This document shows positions 17,296 to 24,761 of a stretch of 64,000 nucleotides of DNA, piece by piece. A program made the position numbers and the translations under genes. Within the stretch, counting starts at the first letter, position 1, and every line of letters starts with the position of its first letter. The notes under the pieces were generated by a model. It made no database searches, had not been told where the DNA came from, and saw only the letters and a list, made by a program, of their open reading frames with translations. Origin of the DNA: an uncultured Bacteroides sp. Its GTDB lineage: Bacteria; Bacteroidota; Bacteroidia; Bacteroidales; Bacteroidaceae. Location: contig NZ_CAUFUE010000010.1 in assembly GCF_959029255.1 (NCBI RefSeq), positions 62,001 through 126,000 on the forward strand, given 5' to 3'.

Positions 17296-17326
17296 TTGTA
17301 CATAATATATTTATTATGTACATTTG
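17296..17326 (+). promoter_or_regulatory. Promoter with perfect operator palindrome
   Basis: TTG at 17296-17298 and TACATTTG at 17319-17326 with a 20-bp spacer. A perfect 11-bp inverted repeat (TGTACATAATA at 17297-17307, TATTATGTACA at 17312-17322) spans the spacer and overlaps both boxes, as expected of a repressor operator. It would drive the 53-codon gene at 17371 and probably the DUF5053 gene behind it. Confidence 0.7.
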
Positions 17327-17370
17327 TAATGTCATAAGAAAACAGAGTATTAACCTTTAAAAGACAAGTA

Positions 17371-17532
17371 ATGACAGATGAAGAACTAAAACAAGAAATT
17401 GAGAAAGTCAAACAAAAGATTGCTGATTACACAAGAATCGCTCCATTCCTAGGAATTACACCCGAAGAAAAGGAAAGGCAAATAAATCTAATGTTAGACG
17501 ACCTTAGTAAATTGCTAAAGGAAAAGAAGTAA
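17371..17532 (+). CDS. Small acidic/lysine-rich helical protein, 53 aa
   Basis: An ATG-started frame of 53 codons (MTDEELKQEIEKVKQKI ... LSKLLKEKK), strongly charged and helical. It starts 45 bases after a consensus promoter with an operator palindrome and ends 43 bases before the DUF5053 gene, so the two probably form an operon. The family is not recognised. It might be a small regulator or antitoxin-like peptide; that is only an inference from size and context. Confidence 0.6.
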   Translation: MTDEELKQEIEKVKQKIADYTRIAPFLGITPEEKERQINLMLDDLSKLLKEKK

Positions 17533-17575
17533 AACAACCGGATGTCCCACTGTGGACATCCTAAAACATTATCTT

Positions 17576-17998
17576 ATGAGAACAATACAAGATATTTTAG
17601 CTGAAATGAGGCCATTAATGGGTTCTCTTGATGTAGAAGAACGAAAAAAGCTAAATGCTTTGGAAGAAGAATTAAAAGCCCTTCAAATGACTGCCGAAGA
17701 TAAGAGCGTAGCTAAAGTATGGTATGAAGAGGGATTAGGGGAGATTGAAAAAAGCATCGCCCATATAGAACATGAACTAAAAATTAGAGACCAATTGAAA
17801 GAAGTGGCCGACATCCTGCCCCTCTCCTACATTGCTAAAAACTATTTCGGTAAAAGTGCAGCATGGTTATATCAGCGCATCAACGGCAATAAGGTACGCG
17901 GCAAGGTCTATACTTTAAATCGTGAAGAAGTAGACACATTCAACCGCGCATTAAAAGAAATTGGAAATAAAATCAGCTCGCTGTCTATTACAAGTTAA
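17576..17998 (+). CDS. DUF5053-family protein
   Basis: 140 residues from ATG 17576; the upstream in-frame start at 17552 falls in a hairpin spacer (GGATGTCC ... GGACATCC). The N-terminal half is a coiled coil (about 10-75). The C-terminal part (LPLSYIAKNYFGKSAAWLYQRINGN) resembles a helix-turn-helix in which YIAKNYFGKSAAWLYQRI forms the two helices; this pattern typifies DUF5053 proteins of Bacteroides mobile regions. It may bind the nearby operator, but that is inference. Confidence 0.72.
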   Translation: MRTIQDILAEMRPLMGSLDVEERKKLNALEEELKALQMTAEDKSVAKVWYEEGLGEIEKSIAHIEHELKIRDQLKEVADILPLSYIAKNYFGKSAAWLYQRINGNKVRGKVYTLNREEVDTFNRALKEIGNKISSLSITS

Positions 17999-18069
17999 TA
18001 GCTGTTTCTTATGACAACTCATCCCCGGTATTCGAGCATATCGGGGATTTTATATCAAGAAGCAAGCGG

Positions 18070-18191
18070 AGATAGCAATCAACAGGGTGATTGATTATGT
18101 GAATGACCCGGAGAAGTATCAGGAGTACATAGAAATGAGGGCGGATATTATGATGATGAAAGGGTAGAAAAAACTACCCTACCCTATTCTT
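18070..18191 (+). repeat. Direct repeat A, decayed gene 3' end
   Basis: About 120 bp, encoding in one frame QAEIAINRVIDYVNDPEKYQ ... MMMKG then a stop, without a start. It is about 80 percent identical by eye to 19925-20052 in the same orientation. The two copies bracket the minus-strand gene pair at 18.36-19.78 kb. The gap 17999-18357 contains nothing else I recognise. Confidence 0.7.
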
Positions 18192-18357
18192 GAACAATCT
18201 AAAGCCGGTTATCAAACTCTACTGTTCTTTGCGATGAGAAACTTAGAGATACATAACATAGATATTTCTACCAGTCTTCCGTTGCAATATGCAGATGAAG
18301 GCATCTGTGCAGGGGGCTTTGGCTAAGACTACGTATCTCCAAATGCTGCAAAATCAG

Positions 18358-18942
18358 TCAAAGTGAATACCATTTATTGGCAGTCTTATATTTTGAAGTA
18401 GCTTTAGTTATGTAGATGAAATGCGCTAATTTTGTCTTCTTCTTTCCAGAGCCCATTGCTTTAATATTTGAATTAAAATTATTTAACAAGTTAAATCCCA
18501 CCCCAAAATTACCTTCTTCGCTACCATGTTTGGCTATTATTTTATCTTTATTTCTTGTCTCTACTACATCATCAGTTTTAGGTACTTTAAGCCAATATGC
18601 ATCATCAACATTAAAAACAATCTTATAATCATGTTTACCAGCTTCTGTTCTATTAATGTTTGGTGTATCACCTTGTGTTATCCACTTTGCACTTTGCCCT
18701 GTTAATGGAGGAACTAAACCCTCTATAGAAATATCATTTTCTTCATTGTTCATTGCTCTCGAAAATATCTTTCGCTGCAAAATTGATACTTTTGGATTTA
18801 CATTTATGTTATCTATGGCTTTTTCTGTTTTTAATTGCGAGAATCGGTTATCCATAATTCTTTTCAATTGCCTACCCCCAATTCCACTATTAGCAACTGC
18901 CCTACTCAGTTGATTCCTTTGTTCTCTACTATATTCTGCCAT
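18358..18942 (-). CDS. Putative cargo/toxin-like protein with DNR...LQRK leader
   Basis: 194 residues from ATG 18942 (MAEYSREQ); an upstream in-frame ATG at 18996 adds a poorly coding extension. The N-terminal part (QLSRAVANSGIGGRQLKRI, then MDNRF and ILQRKIF) resembles the 'QLK-x-DNR ... QRK' leader that I associate with DUF4157/contractile-injection-linked cargo proteins of Bacteroidetes. The C-terminal ~110 residues (HDYKIVFNVDDAYWLKVPK ... TANKWYSL) are basic and unrecognised and could be an effector domain. It lies downstream of a membrane-protein gene on the same strand. The assignment as a toxin is tentative. Confidence 0.45.
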   Translation of the reverse strand: MAEYSREQRNQLSRAVANSGIGGRQLKRIMDNRFSQLKTEKAIDNINVNPKVSILQRKIFSRAMNNEENDISIEGLVPPLTGQSAKWITQGDTPNINRTEAGKHDYKIVFNVDDAYWLKVPKTDDVVETRNKDKIIAKHGSEEGNFGVGFNLLNNFNSNIKAMGSGKKKTKLAHFIYITKATSKYKTANKWYSL

Positions 18943-19122
18943 ACTATATAGATTTAAAATAATGGATAAAGATAGGTAATAAGAATCGGATTTCAAAAAG
19001 AAGTTTCTGAACGACAGGATTTAAAGGATGAACGGAAGGGAAAGGGGGATAAAAGGAAAAAGGCAGCTTATTTAAAGTCCCCATCCGCAAAAGTTAGACA
19101 TAGAATTTAAATGTGCCCTTTT

Positions 19123-19776
19123 TCATCTTTGTTCATCATGGGATTGTACATACTGTTCTCCTTCCCATATCAAACAATAGATTTTATTTTGTCTCGCTAA
19201 CATCACAATAACCAACAAAAGAAAAGCTATTATCAAAGAAAAGCCTATAAAAAGCGATGGAGACACATTAAACATTCCGAACATTATTACATTTTTGAAA
19301 AGCAACAGGATTCCATAGCCCAAAACTATAAATAACATATTTCTAATAAAGGCAACCTGTGTCTCCAATATAATAATTACATTCCCTACGGAATTCTTTG
19401 CAATATGATAATAAGCTTTATAATATCTCTTCTTAATATCAGGAATATTTTTCAAAGATGTCTGGACTTTTTTAAAAGTGTCTTGTGTCTTTCTAAAACT
19501 AAAGCATTTCTCACCATATAATTTTGCATACATTATAGCAAACTCATTATTCCTAAACTTGCAGAACCCCCAATCCATTAGCACATTCCAAATCAACCCG
19601 ACCAAGTAGCTTAACACAAAATAAAGAATATAGAAAACAAAAGGTAAACTCAATAATGTAGTATAAGAAACGGTTATATTCGCTAATTCAGCTATGAAAC
19701 TTATGATTAATCCTCCAGGAATAATCATTGACAGTACATCAAATAAAGATGTACCAGAAGGAATATAGTTATTCAT
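19123..19776 (-). CDS. Four-helix membrane protein of unknown function
   Basis: 217 residues with two N-terminal helices (about 12-65), a cytoplasmic basic stretch with TFKKVQTSLKNIPDIKKRYY (about 100-120) and two C-terminal helices (about 145-195), ending in a short charged tail. It is not a family I recognise. It lies 180 bp upstream of the cargo-like gene on the same strand, within the direct-repeat-bounded segment. It could be an immunity or membrane-effector partner; gene order is the only support. Confidence 0.6.
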   Translation of the reverse strand: MNNYIPSGTSLFDVLSMIIPGGLIISFIAELANITVSYTTLLSLPFVFYILYFVLSYLVGLIWNVLMDWGFCKFRNNEFAIMYAKLYGEKCFSFRKTQDTFKKVQTSLKNIPDIKKRYYKAYYHIAKNSVGNVIIILETQVAFIRNMLFIVLGYGILLLFKNVIMFGMFNVSPSLFIGFSLIIAFLLLVIVMLARQNKIYCLIWEGEQYVQSHDEQR

Positions 19777-19924
19777 AATATTATATTAATTATTGACAAA
19801 TATATGAATAAAAAAGTGGTTTACTCCATTCATTATATGTGTTTGAAAGCATAAAAAGGCAAAGAAAAAGGCAGCTTATTCGGCTGACTTAACTATCAAA
19901 CATCGGGTTCTGTGACCGGACTCA

Positions 19925-20052
19925 GAAATAGCAATCAACAGGGTGATTGACTATGTGAATAACTCGGATAAGTATCAGGAATGAATATATAGAAATGGAA
20001 GCGGATATTATGATAATGAAAGGACAGTTTCGACTATTCTACCCTGTTCTAG
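19925..20052 (+). repeat. Direct repeat B, decayed gene 3' end
   Basis: Second copy of the 18070-18191 repeat. It carries frame-disrupting changes (AATGAATATATAG replacing the continuous frame) and the same trailing CTA(C/T)CCTRTTCT motif. The spacer 19777-20136 holds nothing else I recognise. Confidence 0.7.
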
Positions 20053-20136
20053 TTACTTAAATAAAAAAATAGAAGCTAAAACAAGAACAACTCTCCAAGT
20101 GTTATACTGAAGTACTAACCATTAATTATAAGTAAC

Positions 20137-20835
20137 ATGTGCTTTCATAACTCCATGTCAGCAAAAGCAATCAAACTTGCCGCCCGCTATGGCAGAAAAT
20201 CGGATATTATTGAGATTGCCCAAGATATTATCAATGAGCAATACCATGTGAATGCTTTCAACTTTCCCAAATACCCAATCATAACAAACTCTGATGAAGT
20301 CCAAATATTCAACTGGGGATTGATACCATTCTGGATTAAAACGGAAGAGGACGCAGATGAGATACGGAGAATGACACTCAATGCAAGGGCAGATACTATC
20401 TTTGAAAAACCGTCATACCGGGAACCCATTATGAAGAAACGCTGTATAGTGCCAAGTACGGGTTACTTTGAATGGAGACATGAAGGCGGCAAGAAGATAC
20501 CCTACTATATCTATCTGAAAAATGAACCGATTTTCTCAATGGCTGGAATATATGATACTTGGTCAGACAAGGAAACAGGTGATGAGCACACTACATTCTC
20601 TATCATTACCACAGATACCAATCCTCTGACTGATTATATCCACAACACCAAGCATCGGATGCCGGCAATCTTATCAAAAGAAGATGAGGAAAAGTGGCTG
20701 AAGCCTGACTTATCTAAATTGGAGATATCTTCTTTACTAAAACCATACGATGCAGACCTGATGGATGCCTATGTAATAAGGAACGACTTTATGAAGAAAG
20801 TTCCTACTGATGAAACGATTTTAGAAAGAGCATAA
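20137..20835 (+). CDS. SRAP-family (YedK/HMCES) abasic-site protein
   Basis: 232 residues. The catalytic cysteine is residue 2 (MCFHNS); further SRAP hallmarks are WGLIPFWIK, LNARADTIFEKPSYR, the glutamate in STGYFEWRH, FSIITTDTN and the active-site histidine in TKHRMPAIL. SRAP proteins crosslink through Cys2 to abasic sites in single-stranded DNA and shield them. They are common on mobile elements and in SOS-linked neighbourhoods. All key residues are present, so it is likely functional. It stands alone in the accessory region. Confidence 0.93.
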   Translation: MCFHNSMSAKAIKLAARYGRKSDIIEIAQDIINEQYHVNAFNFPKYPIITNSDEVQIFNWGLIPFWIKTEEDADEIRRMTLNARADTIFEKPSYREPIMKKRCIVPSTGYFEWRHEGGKKIPYYIYLKNEPIFSMAGIYDTWSDKETGDEHTTFSIITTDTNPLTDYIHNTKHRMPAILSKEDEEKWLKPDLSKLEISSLLKPYDADLMDAYVIRNDFMKKVPTDETILERA

Positions 20836-20965
20836 AAGGAAGAACTGACTATTCAGCAGCCCCTTTTACAACTTTTCAATGTCCATTGATAATGTCTATT
20901 TTACTTATAAAACAAATCTAAACCAATTGAAACACTGATTAAATTTACGATATAATTACTTATTA

Positions 20966-21256
20966 TCAATTACTTATTATCAATTCCCAATCATCTATAT
21001 TAGTCATTTCCCAACGTGGTACATCAAAATTATTATTGACAGACACACCATATACAGATAAACTTTTACCAAGGTTGTCAAACTCAATCAAGGCGGCTTC
21101 TTCTCCCTTTTGGATACGGAGGTTCATGAAGTCGGTCATCTGTTCCCAATCGGTAGGTCCGATAGAAAGGTATTCTATAAAGCGACCTTTGACAGGTGCA
21201 CCAATTGCTGTGGATTTAATGCGGTTTAAAAAAGAGAGAGCTTCTTTGTAAGTCAT
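20966..21256 (-). CDS. Hypothetical protein, 96 aa
   Basis: 96 residues, soluble, mixed alpha/beta (MTYKEALSFLNRIKSTAIG ... WEMTNIDDWELIISN). No family recognised. Preceded by a clean ATG with an A-rich leader; the frame is intact and of normal composition. It is on the opposite strand to the SRAP gene and ends 130 bp from it. Confidence 0.6.
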   Translation of the reverse strand: MTYKEALSFLNRIKSTAIGAPVKGRFIEYLSIGPTDWEQMTDFMNLRIQKGEEAALIEFDNLGKSLSVYGVSVNNNFDVPRWEMTNIDDWELIISN

Positions 21257-21539
21257 GATGATTATTTTGAAGCAAAAGTAATGTTTATTTCGAGAAGAAG
21301 TGCTTATATATGGAAATATCTATATGCATTTTCCGCATCCCGAGAATCGCGTATTTCCACCCGCTGGCGGATGCGGGCGGAAATATACGAACGAAAAATC
21401 GTATCTTCCTCATGAATAGCGAAATACAGAAATATGTACTACTCAAATAGATGGAAAATGACCGACCGGCCATGCAAAAGTAGTCTTTTCCCGGAAGAAC
21501 AAGGGTACTCTCAAGAGAAATGTTCATCTTTCCAGGGAG

Positions 21540-21634
21540 AGAAGTTAACATCCCTCGTTCCGGAAGTTAACATCCCTCGCGTGGGAAGTTAACACCTCTC
21601 GCGTGGGAAGTTAATATCCCTCCTTCGGGAAGCG
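21540..21634. repeat. Four tandem 22-bp repeats (GGAAGTTAACATCCCTCGCGTG)
   Basis: Units at about 21540-21561, 21562-21583, 21584-21605 and 21606-21627, plus a partial GGAAGCG. Every unit contains the GTTAAY hexamer. The upstream part (21330-21370) also has a hairpin around CCACCCGC ... GCGGGCGG. The 1-kb stretch 21257-22261 has no gene; besides these repeats it holds the structured RNA at 21872-22114. Confidence 0.8.
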
Positions 21635-21871
21635 TAAGAACAACGGATATTCGGTAAAAACGTCGCATATTTATGCTTTAAATCGTACGTTTTCGCTCTA
21701 TTTCGAGCTTTTCAGAAAGCGAGCGTGTCAACAAAACGGGTGATTTGAAAACAGAAAATGCCTAATAAGAGCTATTTTGAAATCAATTTGATAGATTGGT
21801 GTGTCGTGCCTTTTCCCACTAAATATCTACTGCAAAAAAAAAATTCCAATAAGAAAAACAGAAGTTGAAAC

Positions 21872-22114
21872 AAAAAATCCCGTCCTACTTGTCACAAGCG
21901 GGGCGGGACAACGACAAAATTAAATAGGCATTTTGTAGCCTCAGTATATTAAAAATGGGTTAACGAAAAAAATCAATGCGAGTAGAACGAAAAAGCCCCC
22001 AGCCTGTTAATATGATACCACTCAGTACTAACATAAACGTGCGCCACAACGCACAGCCGAGGGCTTTATGCCTTCCGCTGCGTTGTGGCGCGTTTATATC
22101 ATACATGAGTGGTA
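21872..22114 (-). ncRNA. Structured RNA, chromosomal copy (pseudoknot plus 3' terminator domain)
   Basis: Read on the minus strand from near 22114. Outer stem TACCACTCA (22114-22106) with TGAGTGGTA (22024-22016); inner perfect 13-bp stem GCGCCACAACGCA (22091-22079) with TGCGTTGTGGCGC (22053-22041); the loop segment AAAGCCCTCGGC (22067-22056) can pair with the 3' segment GCTGGGGGCTTT (22003-21992), a pseudoknot. Then a U-run, a small AGGC/GCCT hairpin, the conserved ATTTTGTCGTT, and a final GC hairpin with U-tract ending near 21872. A -7 box lies directly upstream. The order, spacing and 3' sequence match 37729-37960. No open frame explains it. Confidence 0.75.
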
Positions 22115-22117
22115 GTG

Positions 22118-22125
22118 CAAAAGTA
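22118..22125 (-). promoter_or_regulatory. -7 box of the chromosomal structured RNA
   Basis: TACTTTTG on the minus strand fits TAnnTTTG. It predicts a start point at about 22112-22114, exactly where the outer stem begins. A clear -33 TTG is not visible. Confidence 0.55.
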
Positions 22126-22261
22126 ATAATATAAACTTAATTAGTAAAATGAAAACGCTATTTTCTTAGCGTGATAGTAAATAAACTGCTTCTGAAGTAT
22201 AAAATACATCAAAACCCTATTCCATTTTTCGTTGTTATAGATAAAAGAAACTATATGAAAT

Positions 22262-22906
22262 ATGGAAACTCAACTATCAGACATACGAAAAGAATATACT
22301 CGTGGGAAACTCACGAAAAGTAATATCTCTAATAATCCTTTCGAACAATTCGCCCATTGGCTGGACGATGCCATACACAGTGGCGAGGATGAACCTACCG
22401 CTATGATTATAGCTACTGTCTCGACCGAAGGACATCCTTCCACACGGACTGTATTGCTGAAAGGGGTAGAAAATGGAAAATTCCTATTCTTCACAAATTA
22501 TGAAAGCAGAAAAGGACAACAACTGGCTGCCAATCCATACATATCCCTATCTTTTGTTTGGCACAGATTGGAGAGACAAGTACATATTGAAGGCAAAGCA
22601 GAAAGATGTACTTCCGAAGAATCGGACGCTTACTTTGCAACCCGTCCTTACAAAAGTAGAATCGGAGCCAGAATTTCCCCACAAAGCCATGTCATCGGTA
22701 GCCGGATGGAAATTATGCGTGCATTTGTTTATGAAGCCACAAAGCTAGCGGGACAAACAGTGCAACGTCCCGATAATTGGGGAGGATTCACCGTTACTCC
22801 CACCCGCTTCGAGTTTTGGCAAGGACGCGAAAGCAGACTACACGACCGCTTTCAATACACGCTTCAAGAGAATGGAAATTGGGAAATCTCGCGGCTAGCA
22901 CCCTGA
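22262..22906 (+). CDS. pdxH: Pyridoxamine 5'-phosphate oxidase
   Basis: 214 residues, full family length. Motifs: FMN/PLP-binding TVSTEGHPSTRTVLLKGV, FFTNYESRKGQQLAANP, SFVWHRLERQVHIEGKAER and the C-terminal RFEFWQGRESRLHDRFQY ... WEISRLAP. It oxidises pyridoxine/pyridoxamine 5'-phosphate to pyridoxal 5'-phosphate with FMN and O2. In an anaerobe its partner oxidant is of interest, but the sequence is ordinary. It stands 99 bp before the YhiM-like gene on the same strand. Confidence 0.94.
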   Translation: METQLSDIRKEYTRGKLTKSNISNNPFEQFAHWLDDAIHSGEDEPTAMIIATVSTEGHPSTRTVLLKGVENGKFLFFTNYESRKGQQLAANPYISLSFVWHRLERQVHIEGKAERCTSEESDAYFATRPYKSRIGARISPQSHVIGSRMEIMRAFVYEATKLAGQTVQRPDNWGGFTVTPTRFEFWQGRESRLHDRFQYTLQENGNWEISRLAP

Positions 22907-23005
22907 TTTAACTTTGTAAACTTTATATCCTTTAAATAAAACTTAAAAAGAAAAACAAAGTCATTATGCCACTGTTAGAGGGTGAAAACTCTAAATAAGA
23001 TAATT

Positions 23006-24049
23006 ATGAATTACGGAATCAGTATTCTTTTCCGAGCCATACCCCTACTGATGGCTCTGTTTTGTTTCGGCTACGGAGCTTTCGTGCTCTATATGGGAAT
23101 GGATCCGGCAAAGTATGTTGCCGGCCCGGTAGTGCTATCCTTAGGGATGATTTGTATCGCACTGTTCGCTACGGCGGCAACGATTATCCGTCAGATTATC
23201 CATACGTACAACCCGGTAGCAAAGTATGCCTTACCTATCATCGGTTACTTGGCAGCTATTATCGCTTTTATCTATGGTTGGGAGTACATGAGTGAAGCCA
23301 CCAATGCCAGTCATTTCGTAGCCGGGCACGTGGTATGCGGAGTAGCCTTCATCACCGCATGCGTGGCGACCACAGCCACCTCTTCTACACGCTTTACCCT
23401 CATTCCTGAGAACTCCGAAGCGAACGGACATGAAGTCCCCACTAAAGCATTTACTTCCGTACAAGGCAATATACTGATTTCTGTTGCCATCATTCTGGCT
23501 GCTGTAGCATGGATATGGACTTTCTGGCTTCTTGCAAAAAGTGATACACACAGTGCCTATTATGTAGCGGGACACGTCATGGCCGGAATCGCTTGTATCT
23601 GTACCAGCCTGGTAGCATTGGTGGCAACCATTGTACGCCAGATACGTAATACATACACACATTCCGAAAGAAAATGGTGGCCTACATTGGTATTAGTCAT
23701 GGGTACACTCAGCATTGTTTGGGGGCTTTTTATTATGGGCAATCCCAACATAGCCAAATCCTCTATCGGATTTATCATGATTGGATTGGGACTGGTATGT
23801 TATAGCGTTTCCAGTAAAGTCATCCTGCTTGCTGCCATCTGGCGAAACACATTCAAACTGGCAAACCGTATTCCGTTGATACCGGTATTTACAGCTTTGA
23901 CCTGTCTGTTTCTTTCCGCCTTTGTTTTTGAGATGGCAACAATACATGATGCTTACTTCGTTCCGGCACGCGTATTAGCCGGTTTGGGAGGTATTTGTTT
24001 TACTCTATTCTCAATAGTCAGTATTCTGGAAAGCGGTACTTCTAAATAG
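23006..24049 (+). CDS. YhiM/DUF2776-family inner membrane protein
   Basis: 347 residues from ATG 23006 (MNYGISILFRAIPLLMALF). Ten hydrophobic segments arranged as repeats, with (H/Y)xVAGHV-type motifs recurring (SHFVAGHVVCG, AYYVAGHVMAG, AYFVPARVLAG), as in the DUF2776/YhiM family. In E. coli YhiM is linked to acid and osmotic stress; the biochemical function is not established. Its 3' end overlaps the end of the convergent pgl gene by eight bases. Confidence 0.82.
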   Translation: MNYGISILFRAIPLLMALFCFGYGAFVLYMGMDPAKYVAGPVVLSLGMICIALFATAATIIRQIIHTYNPVAKYALPIIGYLAAIIAFIYGWEYMSEATNASHFVAGHVVCGVAFITACVATTATSSTRFTLIPENSEANGHEVPTKAFTSVQGNILISVAIILAAVAWIWTFWLLAKSDTHSAYYVAGHVMAGIACICTSLVALVATIVRQIRNTYTHSERKWWPTLVLVMGTLSIVWGLFIMGNPNIAKSSIGFIMIGLGLVCYSVSSKVILLAAIWRNTFKLANRIPLIPVFTALTCLFLSAFVFEMATIHDAYFVPARVLAGLGGICFTLFSIVSILESGTSK

Positions 24050-24761
24050 TATCCGCTTCCTCTCCGGCTGCCTGGGCATCGATAAAGACATCAACGTCCA
24101 AAGCATGATGTGCTACAAAGGCGGCCGGACCGGTATCACCCGAACTCAATATATCACGGACCACATCTACCTTATTCTTTCCGGTCATGAGAAAAACAAT
24201 CTTCTTAGCGCTGAATATCAAACATCCCGTCATAGCAATGCGTTTTTGCCCGTTATAGGGATTGACGCTAACCTCATAAGGACGAAAAGAAGAAAGAAGA
24301 TATTCTTGTCCCGGAAAGATAGAAGATGTATGCCCGTCATCGCCTGCACCGAGCAATACCACATCGAAAACCGGAAAACCACGCCGCAAAGGCAATGTTC
24401 GGTATACTTGTTCTGAATAACGTTTAGCTTCTTCTTCGGGAGAGCGGAATGCATAGATAGGGAAAACAAATTCATCCGGTATCCTGACTTCATTCAAAAG
24501 CAACCGGCTCATTGTACCATAGTTACTTTCGGAGTCTTCGAAAGGAACGCATCGTTCATCTACCCAATAGATACGCATCCGTTCCCATGGAGTTTGTTTT
24601 TTATACTCATTCGCCCATATATCAAACATAATTGAAGGAGTAGTTCCTCCGCTGAAAGCAAAATAAAAAATGCGTTTCGGCTCTTGTTCCATCATACCAA
24701 TGAGATAGTTGATGAGCGCATGCGCCGTTTCTGTCGCAGTAGTATAAATATAACTTTTCAT
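24042..24761 (-). CDS. pgl: 6-phosphogluconolactonase
   Basis: 239 residues of the NagB/RpiA-fold lactonase type (DevB family). Visible: FAFSGGTTPSIMFDIWA (phosphate loop), RIYWVDERCVPFEDSESNYG and DVVLLGAGDDGHTSSIFPG. It hydrolyses 6-phosphogluconolactone between the Zwf and Gnd steps. It is the last gene of the gnd-zwf-pgl operon and overlaps the zwf stop by four bases, which supports coupled translation. Confidence 0.92.
   Translation of the reverse strand: MKSYIYTTATETAHALINYLIGMMEQEPKRIFYFAFSGGTTPSIMFDIWANEYKKQTPWERMRIYWVDERCVPFEDSESNYGTMSRLLLNEVRIPDEFVFPIYAFRSPEEEAKRYSEQVYRTLPLRRGFPVFDVVLLGAGDDGHTSSIFPGQEYLLSSFRPYEVSVNPYNGQKRIAMTGCLIFSAKKIVFLMTGKNKVDVVRDILSSGDTGPAAFVAHHALDVDVFIDAQAAGEEADTI

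Noticed and set aside
19921..20052. Direct repeat B as a functional gene
   Set aside because: It has an internal stop and no start; it only makes sense as a decayed copy of the 18070-18191 segment.
21540..21634. CRISPR array
   Set aside because: The 22-bp units are contiguous without spacers, and no cas genes are nearby.
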